A DNA stretch of 64,000 nucleotides from Bacteroidota bacterium. GTDB taxonomy: Bacteria; Bacteroidota; Bacteroidia; Chitinophagales; LD1. Of this stretch, positions 48,196 through 55,514 are shown piece by piece (the first letter of the stretch is position 1; every line of letters starts with the position of its first letter). The stretch covers positions 124,001-188,000 of the forward strand of contig JADKJG010000002.1 in assembly GCA_016722375.1 (NCBI GenBank), read 5' to 3'. A program made the position numbers and the translations under genes. Under the pieces are notes generated by a model. It saw only the letters and a program-made list of their open reading frames with translations. It ran no database searches and was not told where the DNA came from.

Positions 48196-48372
48196 GAGGG
48201 CTGAACCCGCGGCAGGGAAGCCTTAACCGGCCCGCCGGATTGTTAGAAAAAGGACAAAAAGTGTAGAGGATAGTATCCATTTTATGCTATCCTTTACATG
48301 TTGTCCTCAGGATAGAGGCGGCATCCCCCGACGTTTCAGTCGGGGATATAGCCGAAAGCCCGGCTGCCGCCC
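48196..48372 (+). repeat. Structured intergenic element, copy E, with nested insertion
   Basis: Outer stem GCGGCAG (48209-48215) with CTGCCGC (48364-48370). Boxes GGATAGAGGCGGCATCC and GATATAGCCGAAAGCCC are kept. The apical stem is CCCCGAC (48326-48332) with GTCGGGG (48339-48345), unlike the AT-rich stem of copy B but with the same geometry. About 92 bp (48219-48310) are inserted between the outer stem and the first box; they include an inverted repeat at 48251-48307. Confidence 0.75.
48251..48307. repeat. Inverted repeat inserted in element E
   Basis: AGGACAA...GAGGATAG pairs with CTATCC...TTGTCCT, with about 17 of 22 positions matching and an AT loop. MITE-like hairpin, but no target duplication beyond a possible three-base GGA could be seen. 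Confidence 0.5.
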
Positions 48373-48394
48373 AAAAAAATTAAAAATGGATGAA

Positions 48395-48426
48395 GACTAC
48401 AAAAGTCTTTAAGACCTTTGTAGTTT
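48395..48426. repeat. Dispersed hairpin repeat, copy 4
   Basis: Arms GACTACAAAAGTCT and AGACCTTTGTAGTTT (one mismatch) just after structured element E. Confidence 0.8.
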
Positions 48427-48592
48427 GTTGACAACCTGCAGCCGCTATCAGCATTATTTTATTGTCTGGTGTTTGGTTTTTCAAATTCATAGTGGAGCAA
48501 ACGTCAGCAGCAAAAGCATAGGATGATCGGTGTCATTTTCGCAAATTGCAGTATCCGATTTCTTAACTGGTAGCTCTTGATTTTCGACAAAT

Positions 48593-48626
48593 AAAAAAGG
48601 CCGCTACTTGCGTAACAGCCTTTTTT
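48593..48626 (-). terminator. Terminator of the dual PPIase gene
   Basis: AAAAAAGGC (48593-48601) pairs with GCCTTTTTT (48618-48626). On the minus strand the stem is followed by a T run. Confidence 0.8.
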
Positions 48627-48643
48627 GTTTTGTTGAAATAGAT

Positions 48644-49783
48644 TTACTTGACTTCCATCAATTCGGTATCGAAGATAAGGGTAGCGTTTGGAGGAATCAC
48701 TCCACCTGCACCGTTCGCGCCATAGCCGAGTTCGGCAGGGATAATCAATTTGTATTTAGCACCTACGTTCATCAGGGCAATGCCTTCGTCCCAGCCTTTG
48801 ATAACCTGCCCTTGTCCAAGGACGAAGGTGATGGGTTGGTTGCGATCGCGAGAGGAATCGAATTTGGTGCCGTCGGCCAGTGTACCGGTGTAGTGAACAG
48901 AAACGCTCTTTCCGGCTACAGCCTTCGCGCCGGTTCCCGGGTTTTCTATAACATAATATAAACCACTAGCGGTTTTTACGGCAGTAGGATATGATTTCTT
49001 TACCAGATCAGCGGCTGAAACGGTCTTTGCTTTGTCCATGTCGGCTTTAGCAGCAGCAAATTCAGCAGCTTTCTTTTTCAACAGTTCATCTCTCTTAGCC
49101 CAGATAGCAACCGCATCAAAAGCTTCGGCATCTTTGCCTACACGAACGATGTTCACTTTGCTCATCACTTCTCCATTTTCGATGGTAGGAACGAGGTTGT
49201 AGCCTTCAACGGTTTCGCCAAAGATGGTGTGTTTGTAGTCCAGCCAAGAAGGATTTGTTTCGGTGATGAAAAATTGCGAACCGTTGGTGCCGGGACCGGC
49301 ATTGGCCATAGCAAGAAGACCTGGTTTGGTAAACTTGAGCGATAGATCAAACTCGTCGTCGAATTTGTAATTAGGGCCGCCAGAGCCGTTACCAGCCGGG
49401 TCGCCTCCCTGAATCATGAAAGGCTGCGGGGTGTGAATGCAGCGGTGGAAGGTGAGTCCATCATAGAAAGGGGTGCCGAGCGGCTTTTTGCCGTTTTCGA
49501 TTTTCCCTTCAGCGAGCCCAACAAAGTTGGCAACCGTGACGGGTGCTTTTTGATAGTAGAGTGAAATAACAATGGGGCCTTTAGAAGTAACGATTTCGGC
49601 ATAAAGCCCTGGCGTTTCTCTCCAATTATTTCCTGCCGCAGCGGGTTGAGTCGTGGTGGCGTTTGCCGGTTCATTGGTGTTGTTCATATTTGATTCTTCG
49701 TTTTTGTTTGCGTTCGCATTGCAGGAAGAAAACATTCCGGCAAAGAGAACCAGTGAGAGAAAAAATGGTTTTGAATTGTTCAT
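48644..49783 (-). CDS. Dual cyclophilin-FKBP peptidyl-prolyl isomerase lipoprotein
   Basis: 379 aa. Lipobox FSSC at residue about 21, then a 40-residue Asn/Thr-rich linker. Residues about 60-215 are a cyclophilin (GPIVISLYYQKAPVTVANFV, MIQGGDPAGNGSGGP, NGSQFFITETNPSWLDYKH). A helical linker (residues 220-260, AKRDELLKKKAAEFAAAKAD) follows. Residues about 275-379 are an FKBP (VSVHYTGTLADGTKFDSSRD, then GWDEGIALMNVGAKYKLIIP). Fusions of both PPIase types are known as dual-family immunophilins. The order is cyclophilin first. Likely a folding catalyst at the membrane or in the periplasm. Confidence 0.92.
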   Translation of the reverse strand: MNNSKPFFLSLVLFAGMFSSCNANANKNEESNMNNTNEPANATTTQPAAAGNNWRETPGLYAEIVTSKGPIVISLYYQKAPVTVANFVGLAEGKIENGKKPLGTPFYDGLTFHRCIHTPQPFMIQGGDPAGNGSGGPNYKFDDEFDLSLKFTKPGLLAMANAGPGTNGSQFFITETNPSWLDYKHTIFGETVEGYNLVPTIENGEVMSKVNIVRVGKDAEAFDAVAIWAKRDELLKKKAAEFAAAKADMDKAKTVSAADLVKKSYPTAVKTASGLYYVIENPGTGAKAVAGKSVSVHYTGTLADGTKFDSSRDRNQPITFVLGQGQVIKGWDEGIALMNVGAKYKLIIPAELGYGANGAGGVIPPNATLIFDTELMEVK

Positions 49784-49824
49784 GGTTTTGAATTTTTGGT
49801 TTAGAGTTTGAAGTTATGGTAGAT

Positions 49825-50838
49825 TTAGAGTTTAAGCGAGCTAAGGGCTTCGAGAAATTTCTTTTCGGTGGCTTCGAGCGAAAGAAGGCTTTTGCCACCG
49901 GCGGCGTTGCGGTGTCCGCCGCCTTCAAAGTAGGTTCGGGCAAAGGTGTTGACATCTGTTTGGCCGCGAGAGCGGAATGAAATTTTAACGCGATCCGCCT
50001 CTTCGCTGAAATAAGCAGACACTTTAACTCCGTCAATTTTAAAAGGATAATTCACCAGACCTTCGCTTTCGCCCGATTGCAAATTAAATCTTTTTATTTC
50101 CGCTTGGGTCAGCATCATATAAGCGATTTGGCTACCATTGACCAATTTTAACTTTTCATGGAGGCAGTAGCCGAAATAGCGCAGGCGGTTTTCGCGAAAG
50201 TTGTTGTTCACTCGTTCGCTGATGTATTCGGGCTTTACGCCTTTGGCCACCAGTTCGGCACCAACGCGCAGGGCATTGGGTGTTGTGCTGCTGAACTGAA
50301 AGAAGCCGTTGTCCATCACCAAGCCGGTGTAGAGGCACTCGGCGATTTCGCGGTTTATCTTATCGGTTTCGTCAAAATCAAGAATGATATCGTAAATCAT
50401 TTCTGAAGTAGAACAATAGGTAATATCGCTAAAGGTGAGGTTGGCGAAGTCTTCTGGTTGACGGTGGTGGTCAATGATGATTTTGAACGCCGTAGAACTG
50501 CTAATGGCTTCGCCGAGAGTTTCTAAGCGCGAGATGGCGTTGAAGTCGAGACAGAAAATGATGTCGCCATTTTTGATTTTGTCGTTGGCTGTTTTGCGTG
50601 CGGCTTCTCCTTCATAGTTCAGAGCGTATTTTGTGCCGGGAATCCATTTAAGAGTAGCAGGGTAAGGGTTGGGCGTTACAAAGGTGATTTGATGTCCTTT
50701 CTTCTCCAGAAAAAATTTCCAACCCAAAGAAGAACCCAGCGCGTCGCCGTCGGGATTTCTGTGGGTGACGATGACAATATTCTTTGGTTCGGCGAGCAAC
50801 TTGGATAGTTGTTCGATATGGTTCTGCGGAAATTTCAT
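49825..50838 (-). CDS. DHH-family phosphoesterase (NrnA-like nanoRNase/pAp phosphatase)
   Basis: 337 aa from MKFPQNHIEQLSKLL; the open frame to 50928 would start inside the terminator of the next gene, so the ATG at 50838 is chosen. DHH motifs are clear: VTHRNPDGDALGSSLG (motif I), FCLDFNAISRL (motif II), KIIIDHHRQPEDF (DHH) and the DHHA1 motif FEGGGHRNAAGG. Known roles of the family: degradation of short oligoribonucleotides and dephosphorylation of 3'-phosphoadenosine-5'-phosphate. Cytoplasmic, metal-dependent. It is upstream of the dual PPIase gene on the same strand. Confidence 0.88.
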   Translation of the reverse strand: MKFPQNHIEQLSKLLAEPKNIVIVTHRNPDGDALGSSLGWKFFLEKKGHQITFVTPNPYPATLKWIPGTKYALNYEGEAARKTANDKIKNGDIIFCLDFNAISRLETLGEAISSSTAFKIIIDHHRQPEDFANLTFSDITYCSTSEMIYDIILDFDETDKINREIAECLYTGLVMDNGFFQFSSTTPNALRVGAELVAKGVKPEYISERVNNNFRENRLRYFGYCLHEKLKLVNGSQIAYMMLTQAEIKRFNLQSGESEGLVNYPFKIDGVKVSAYFSEEADRVKISFRSRGQTDVNTFARTYFEGGGHRNAAGGKSLLSLEATEKKFLEALSSLKL

Positions 50839-50907
50839 GAGTGGTGCGAAAATATATGGATGAGGTGATTTTCCAAATAAAATATGTTTGAATTTGAGGA
50901 CATAAAA

Positions 50908-50946
50908 AAAGCGCCGGAAAATGTTCAAACGAAACCGGCGCTTTTT
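50908..50946. terminator. Strong terminator, GC-rich 9-bp stem
   Basis: AAGCGCCGG (50910-50918) pairs with CCGGCGCTT (50936-50944). A-run on one side and T-run on the other make it usable in both directions. It belongs to the lipoprotein gene 50979-51926. Confidence 0.85.
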
Positions 50947-50978
50947 AATGATTCAGTAGGCTGAACCTTTATGTTTTT

Positions 50979-51926
50979 CTACCAATAGCCCAACACTGCC
51001 TGACCGCTGCCTGCATTGTTACCTAAAATCCATTCAAGTTTCAGATAGCTCGGACAACCAGTGCTTACCGGGCTGCCATTGCTGTTCACGCCGAAAGTGG
51101 CTGTGACGCTGAAGTTGGTAGTGGTGCTGGTATATTTACCGGCTATAGGCCTCCACCATCCACACGCAGTGCCAGATTTCCAAGGTTGAATCATTTCTGT
51201 TTGAAAATCGGTATTGAATCGAGTTTTGCCCCAAGAGTCGAGTATTTTACCGTTCACCGTGGTGTCTCCGTTGACAGTGGCAGCAATATTTGAATAACCT
51301 GTAATAGCCCAAGTAGAACGACGGGCCATATTCCAAGAAGAAGTTTGTCCGTTTTCAAAAGTCGCGGTCATATTGCTGCTTCTTTCTTTCAAAATTACGG
51401 TGGCTGCACCAGTAAAAACATAGGACAAAATATCCATTCCGCTAACGTTGGTTAGATATTTTATACCATTGAAGGTGAGGTAGTGATTGTTCAGTCCGGT
51501 ATATACTACTTTATAGTCCGTGTGGGTGATTTCTGCCGTAGCGCCTACATCCGCCCAACTATTTCCAACAATCAACTGTACTTTAATTTGACCACTTCTA
51601 ATCCGGTTTGGATTTGGGCAAACGGTGGTGCCATCGAAATTGATGAGTATATATGGCTGCGGATCGTTTTGGTGAGAAGAATCAATCGTGGCGCCGCAGA
51701 TTGAGTATCCTTGGATGCCTTCTTTTTTACCGACAAAGCCGCCAATATTGAACATAGCGTTGTTTACATCGGAGTTGACATTGTCCGATTCGCCTTTCTG
51801 GTTATTAATGTCTTCGTTGTGTTGCTTTGTATTTGGATCGGTAGGGTCGTTAGTGATTTTTGAACAAGAGTTAAAAATCAGCAGGCTGATAATCAGCGTA
51901 GCGAGAATACTTAGTTTGTTTTTCAT
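50979..51926 (-). CDS. Lipoprotein of unknown function
   Basis: 315 aa. Lipobox FNSC at residue about 21. A 40-residue Asp/Asn-rich linker follows (DPTDPNTKQHNEDINNQKGE). The rest is beta-rich with a WNMARRSTWAITGYSN segment, and four or more Cys in the mature part (CGATIDS, TTVCPNP, TACGWW, TGCPSYL). The text near the end (RPIAGKYTSTTTNFSVTATF) looks like repeated beta strands of a surface protein. I recognise no family. Confidence 0.65.
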   Translation of the reverse strand: MKNKLSILATLIISLLIFNSCSKITNDPTDPNTKQHNEDINNQKGESDNVNSDVNNAMFNIGGFVGKKEGIQGYSICGATIDSSHQNDPQPYILINFDGTTVCPNPNRIRSGQIKVQLIVGNSWADVGATAEITHTDYKVVYTGLNNHYLTFNGIKYLTNVSGMDILSYVFTGAATVILKERSSNMTATFENGQTSSWNMARRSTWAITGYSNIAATVNGDTTVNGKILDSWGKTRFNTDFQTEMIQPWKSGTACGWWRPIAGKYTSTTTNFSVTATFGVNSNGSPVSTGCPSYLKLEWILGNNAGSGQAVLGYW

Positions 51927-52087
51927 GGTTGTTGTTTATTTGTAAACGAAATTATGAAAGAATATTGTATTGCCTTGTTCAAGTTTCTAAATATAATCTG
52001 CAATAATAGCATCTCTATTATTTATAGAAATTGAACTTATTAAAAATGGGTGGACGAAAATACTCCCTTTTCATCCTACTATCTCCT

Positions 52088-53111
52088 TCAAACCTCCCCC
52101 TTTTCCTCTTCATCATCCCCTTCTTCCCAATCAACCGGAAATCCAATAGCCTCCAGCAACTTACCCTTATAATATTCGTGCTGGTCATAATTAGCCAGCT
52201 TGTGATGAAGTTGCGCCAGACTTTTGTAAACAGCAATTTTCATCCGGTCATCCGGATCATGCTGCAAAGCTTCTTCCAAATGCTGAATTGCCGATTTGAT
52301 ATCTCCATCTTCATTAAAACTGAGGGCCGCCATATTGTTATACACCTCCGGAAAATCAGGTCTATCTTTCAGCGCTTCGGTGTAATGATGCAGCGCCCGG
52401 TATTGGTCGCCCAAATCCTGATAGGCTTGCCCTAGATAATAATGAATCATGCTATCCTTCGGGTCTATTTTGTTCGCAACCCGAAAATAAAACATAGCCT
52501 CCTCATTTTCCCCATTCATTGCCAAGGCTCTGCCTGCCATACTCCAATCCCAGGCACTTTCCCCGCTTTCGCTGATGGCCGCCATTTCGTAACATTTGAA
52601 CGACAGAAGAAAATCCTCATTCTGCTCCTTATAGCTCTGCCTGCTCCCTCAGTTCCTCTACATCCATTTGATCCGGTGATTCCTCCAGCATCATACTACC
52701 ATACCTCAGCATGTTTTCCCGGTCGTTCAGCTTTTTATAAAGCTCCCTGATAGATCCATAAACGCTGTATCGTTCATTACCCTCCTTCGTGGCGGCGGCT
52801 TTCTTCTTCAAAATATCTATGGCTTCAGGTGTGCGCCCCAGTTGCTCGAGACACCAAAGCTCGTTGCGCTCTATATCATCTATGCAATCTTGCAGCGTCA
52901 ACACCGGCAGTACTTCCCGCCCGGCTTTGAGCGACGCTTCATATTGCTTATCGGAACACAGATAAACAACCTCCCAAGCTAGCAGATAATCCTTGTCTTC
53001 GGGATGTGAAGCAAGTGCCTCGCGGCACATACGGGCCATTTTACTATAATCAGCTTTTATTTTCTTGTCGGTAGGAAATCCAGCCTTGATATATTCGGGT
53101 AACACTTTCAT
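52088..53111 (-). CDS. TPR-repeat protein (frameshifted)
   Basis: Frames 52629-53111 and 52088-52585 appear to be one gene of about 340 aa. After the first frame stops at 52629, the second is already open and continues with YKEQNEDFLLSFKCYEMAAI before its own first ATG, which fits a one-base insertion or two-base deletion at about 52630-52650. Contents: a helical N-terminus, then at least four TPR motifs (WSMAGRALAMNGENEEAMFY, YYLGQAYQDLGDQYRALHHY, VYNNMAALSFNEDGDIKSAI). Acidic C-terminus. Likely a scaffold protein in the cytoplasm, partner unknown. Confidence 0.65.
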
Positions 53112-53408
53112 GACCGAAAGTTACGGCTTTTCTTAGAAAAAACCTGCTTTTATGTTATTGCCATCTATCTTATAATGAAAACGGGAGTAATCCAACTTTT
53201 CTATTAGCCAGAGTTCGGACTGACGAGTGATGGTAAATGGATTATTGCTGATGAACAGGCAGAGGTTAACCTTTACATATTGAACGAGGAAGACATCGGT
53301 ATCCACCTCATCAGAGACATTTTTAATTCAGCACTCGGCATTAAAAATAAAACGCAGCCCTAATTCCCGCCATCGGCGGGTTAGGAGGGAACCCAATTAC
53401 GCAACCAT
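53112..53408. other. Intergenic region with a coding remnant
   Basis: It holds the remnant at 53208-53363 and a GC-rich inverted repeat at 53365-53380 (CCCGCC, GGCGGG) that could end it. No complete gene. Confidence 0.55.
53208..53363 (+). pseudogene. 5'-truncated coding remnant (51 codons)
   Basis: The frame reads PEFGLTSDGKWIIADEQAEV and then NLYILNEEDIGIHLIRDIFN to a stop at 53361-53363, but there is no start codon and a stop stands just before it. The residue pattern is protein-like. I do not recognise the parent family. It may be the leftover of a gene whose 5' part has been lost. Confidence 0.4.
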
Positions 53409-54164
53409 TCAAAATTTAGAGGCGGATTCGTGCTCCAAATCTGTAGTGATCAAGGCTATGGCCTGTTCTTTCAGCCTCTCCACGTCCGCTTCCACCATAC
53501 CGGTAGTTTCAATCGGGCGATGGCGATAAACAACGAGCCGTCCGGGACGAATCATCAGGCCTTTACGAGGAAAGAGCCTTCCGGCATTCACAATGGTAAA
53601 GACCACCAAGGGGATTTGACATGCTACGGCCAAACGAAATGCCCCGCTGTGAAAGTGTTTCAACAATTCGGGCGTGGTGTTGCAGGTTCCTTCGGGACAG
53701 ATAAAGAAGGAAGCGCCTGCGTGTACCTTCTCTTTCATCTGCTCCATGCTCCAGGCGCGATTTTCACTGTCTTCGCGCCGCACCGGAACGTATAGGTGTT
53801 TGATTAGATAGCCCAATACCGGCCAGTACAATAATTCTGCCTTGCCCAGAAACTTGACGTAGTTTCTAATCAAAGTGCCCGCCACCAACGCATCGAGATA
53901 GCTGGTATGATTGCTGATAAATATTGCTTGTCGTAATGTTTCCTTCGGTTCTTCTTCATGAAGTTCAATTCGGATGCCCCAGAGAACAAGCAAGGTTCTT
54001 GAAATCCAAAGCGGAATGAAGTGTAGTTGTCTTATCCAGCGTTCGTTCCCGCTCATTACTCCGGCAATCAGAATAGGGAAGGAGAGGAGGAGCAAAATAG
54101 AAAACGTACTCCCGCACCAAATAGTCCAGGGAAGCCAGATAATTTGCTCGGCTATACGTTTCAT
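53409..54164 (-). CDS. 1-acyl-sn-glycerol-3-phosphate acyltransferase-like (PlsC family)
   Basis: 251 aa from MKRIAEQIIWLPWTIW; the open frame reaches 54245, but the ATG at 54164 overlaps the corrected end of the HsdR_N-like gene (ATGA) and starts the usual membrane helix. Motif I is NHTSYLD (HxxxxD, with the acid two after Leu). Motif III is PEGTCN, with Cys in place of the usual Arg. An RREDSENRAW block lies between. By family it transfers an acyl chain to lysophosphatidate or a related lysolipid at the membrane. The last 124 bp also exist as a stray copy at 22849-22972. Confidence 0.8.
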   Translation of the reverse strand: MKRIAEQIIWLPWTIWCGSTFSILLLLSFPILIAGVMSGNERWIRQLHFIPLWISRTLLVLWGIRIELHEEEPKETLRQAIFISNHTSYLDALVAGTLIRNYVKFLGKAELLYWPVLGYLIKHLYVPVRREDSENRAWSMEQMKEKVHAGASFFICPEGTCNTTPELLKHFHSGAFRLAVACQIPLVVFTIVNAGRLFPRKGLMIRPGRLVVYRHRPIETTGMVEADVERLKEQAIALITTDLEHESASKF

Positions 54165-54624
54165 CCTACGGTCTCTGTATCTCTTGTCACTTCTTTCGCA
54201 GTTGGTATAGCGCTCAATTGTTCCAAGTTTTTTCCTAACCGACAACAGAAATTATTTGCGCCGTTTGTCACCCACAGATAGCGCACATTCAAAGATAGAT
54301 TATACCGGGCTATCTGTTCAAATACTTTTGGTTCAAAGGCTCTTCAGGGGCTTTACATTCTATAATCATTTTGGGTAGTCCGTCTTTTCCAAACACCAAT
54401 GCGTCAAAGCGTTTCTGCAAGCCGTTCAAGATCAATCCACGCTCTACGGCAATCAAACTTTTAGGAAATTGCAAATCATAAATAAGATAGTGCAGCACAT
54501 GCTGTCTGACCCATTCTTCGGGAGTTAGCGCTACAAACTTCTTGCGTATTTCATCGAAAATGTATCGCCCCTTCTCTCGTTCTTCCACCCGAAAATCATA
54601 TTTGCCAAAAATAACTTCGGTCAT
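54161..54624 (-). CDS. HsdR N-terminal-domain protein (frameshifted)
   Basis: About 154 aa after correction, from MTEVIFGKYDFRVEERE (ATG at 54624; a TTG at 54660 is less likely). RYIFDEIRKKFVALTPEEWV, then RFDALVFGKDGLPKMIIECK are the core of the type I restriction HsdR_N domain, with the PD-(D/E)xK-like D...IECK. As read, it stops at 54310. Adding one A to the AAA at 54335-54337 gives PFEPKVFEQIARYNLSLNVR, then YLWVTNGANNFCCRLGKN, ending at 54161 and overlapping plsC by four bases. This short stand-alone form is common in Bacteroidota near holA. It is probably not part of a restriction system here. Confidence 0.75.
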
Positions 54625-54743
54625 CTTTCTTAATTTCGATTCTAAAATAGAACAATCCAACGAATAGGGAGTTCATAACGTTATAATTGCGCGCTAATAT
54701 TCTATGTTCGACGTTTTACGGTCTATTATCTAAAATCTAACTG

Positions 54744-55514
54744 ATGAAAACCAAAGAAGAGATAGTCACCAACTGGCTGCCCAGATATACGGGCAGAGAA
54801 TTGAAAGATTTTGGGAAATACATTCTACTCACCAACTTCGACAACTATGTCAAAATGTTTGCCGAATGGCACAATGTTCCCATCGTTGGCGAAGATCGGC
54901 CTATGATGAACGCCTCCGCCGAAGGAATCACCATCATCAATTTCGGCATGGGCAGCCCCAATGCGGCTACGATGATGGACTTGCTTTCTGCTGTCACACC
55001 CCAAGCAGCCTTGTTTCTTGGTAAATGTGGGGGATTGAAAAAGAAGAGCGAACTCGGCGATTTCATTTTGCCCATTGCCGCCATTCGCGGCGAGGGAACT
55101 TCGGACGATTATTTTCCGCACGAGGTTCCGGCACTGCCTTCTTTTGCTTTGCAAAAAGCCATCTCTACAACGATACGTGATTACAGTCAGGATTACTGGA
55201 CCGGTACCGTTTATACCACCAACCGCCGTGTTTGGGAATGGGATGACGAATTCAAAGAATATCTCCGCGAGATTCGCGCGATGGCTATTGACATGGAAAC
55301 CGCCACGATCTTTATCACAGCTTTCAAAAACGAAATCCCTGTCGGCGCTTTACTGCTGGTTTCTGATCAACCGATGATTCCACAAGGTGTGAAAACCGAG
55401 ATGAGCGATAATAATGTAACTAAGAGCTATGTAGAGCAGCATCTGAAAATCGGTATTGACTCGCTCAAACAATTAATCAACGACGGCTTGACCGTAAAAC
55501 ATCTTCGCTTTTAA
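54744..55514 (+). CDS. amn: AMP nucleosidase
   Basis: 256 aa, the short Bacteroidota form. Recognised by the purine phosphorylase fold text INFGMGSPNAATMMDL, then FLGKCGGLKKKSELGD, YTTNRRVWEWDDEF and AMAIDMETATIF with the base-binding Asp/Glu region. It hydrolyses AMP to adenine and ribose 5-phosphate, and is a control point for adenylate balance. A promoter-like TATGTTCG lies at 54703-54710. The stop overlaps the holA start by one base (TAATG), so the two are coupled. Confidence 0.9.
   Translation: MKTKEEIVTNWLPRYTGRELKDFGKYILLTNFDNYVKMFAEWHNVPIVGEDRPMMNASAEGITIINFGMGSPNAATMMDLLSAVTPQAALFLGKCGGLKKKSELGDFILPIAAIRGEGTSDDYFPHEVPALPSFALQKAISTTIRDYSQDYWTGTVYTTNRRVWEWDDEFKEYLREIRAMAIDMETATIFITAFKNEIPVGALLLVSDQPMIPQGVKTEMSDNNVTKSYVEQHLKIGIDSLKQLINDGLTVKHLRF

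Larger units (their letters stand above)
47820..48592. other. Conserved non-coding 5' region of copy 2 and repeats
   Basis: It mirrors 34146-34928. Contents: two CAATATGC-type direct repeats at 47886 and 47928, a hairpin at about 47987-48031, a degraded hairpin repeat (48099-48126), structured element E (48196-48372) and a hairpin repeat (48395-48426). The 90-codon open frame at 48008-48280 is rejected as non-coding, as it crosses these repeats. Confidence 0.7.
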
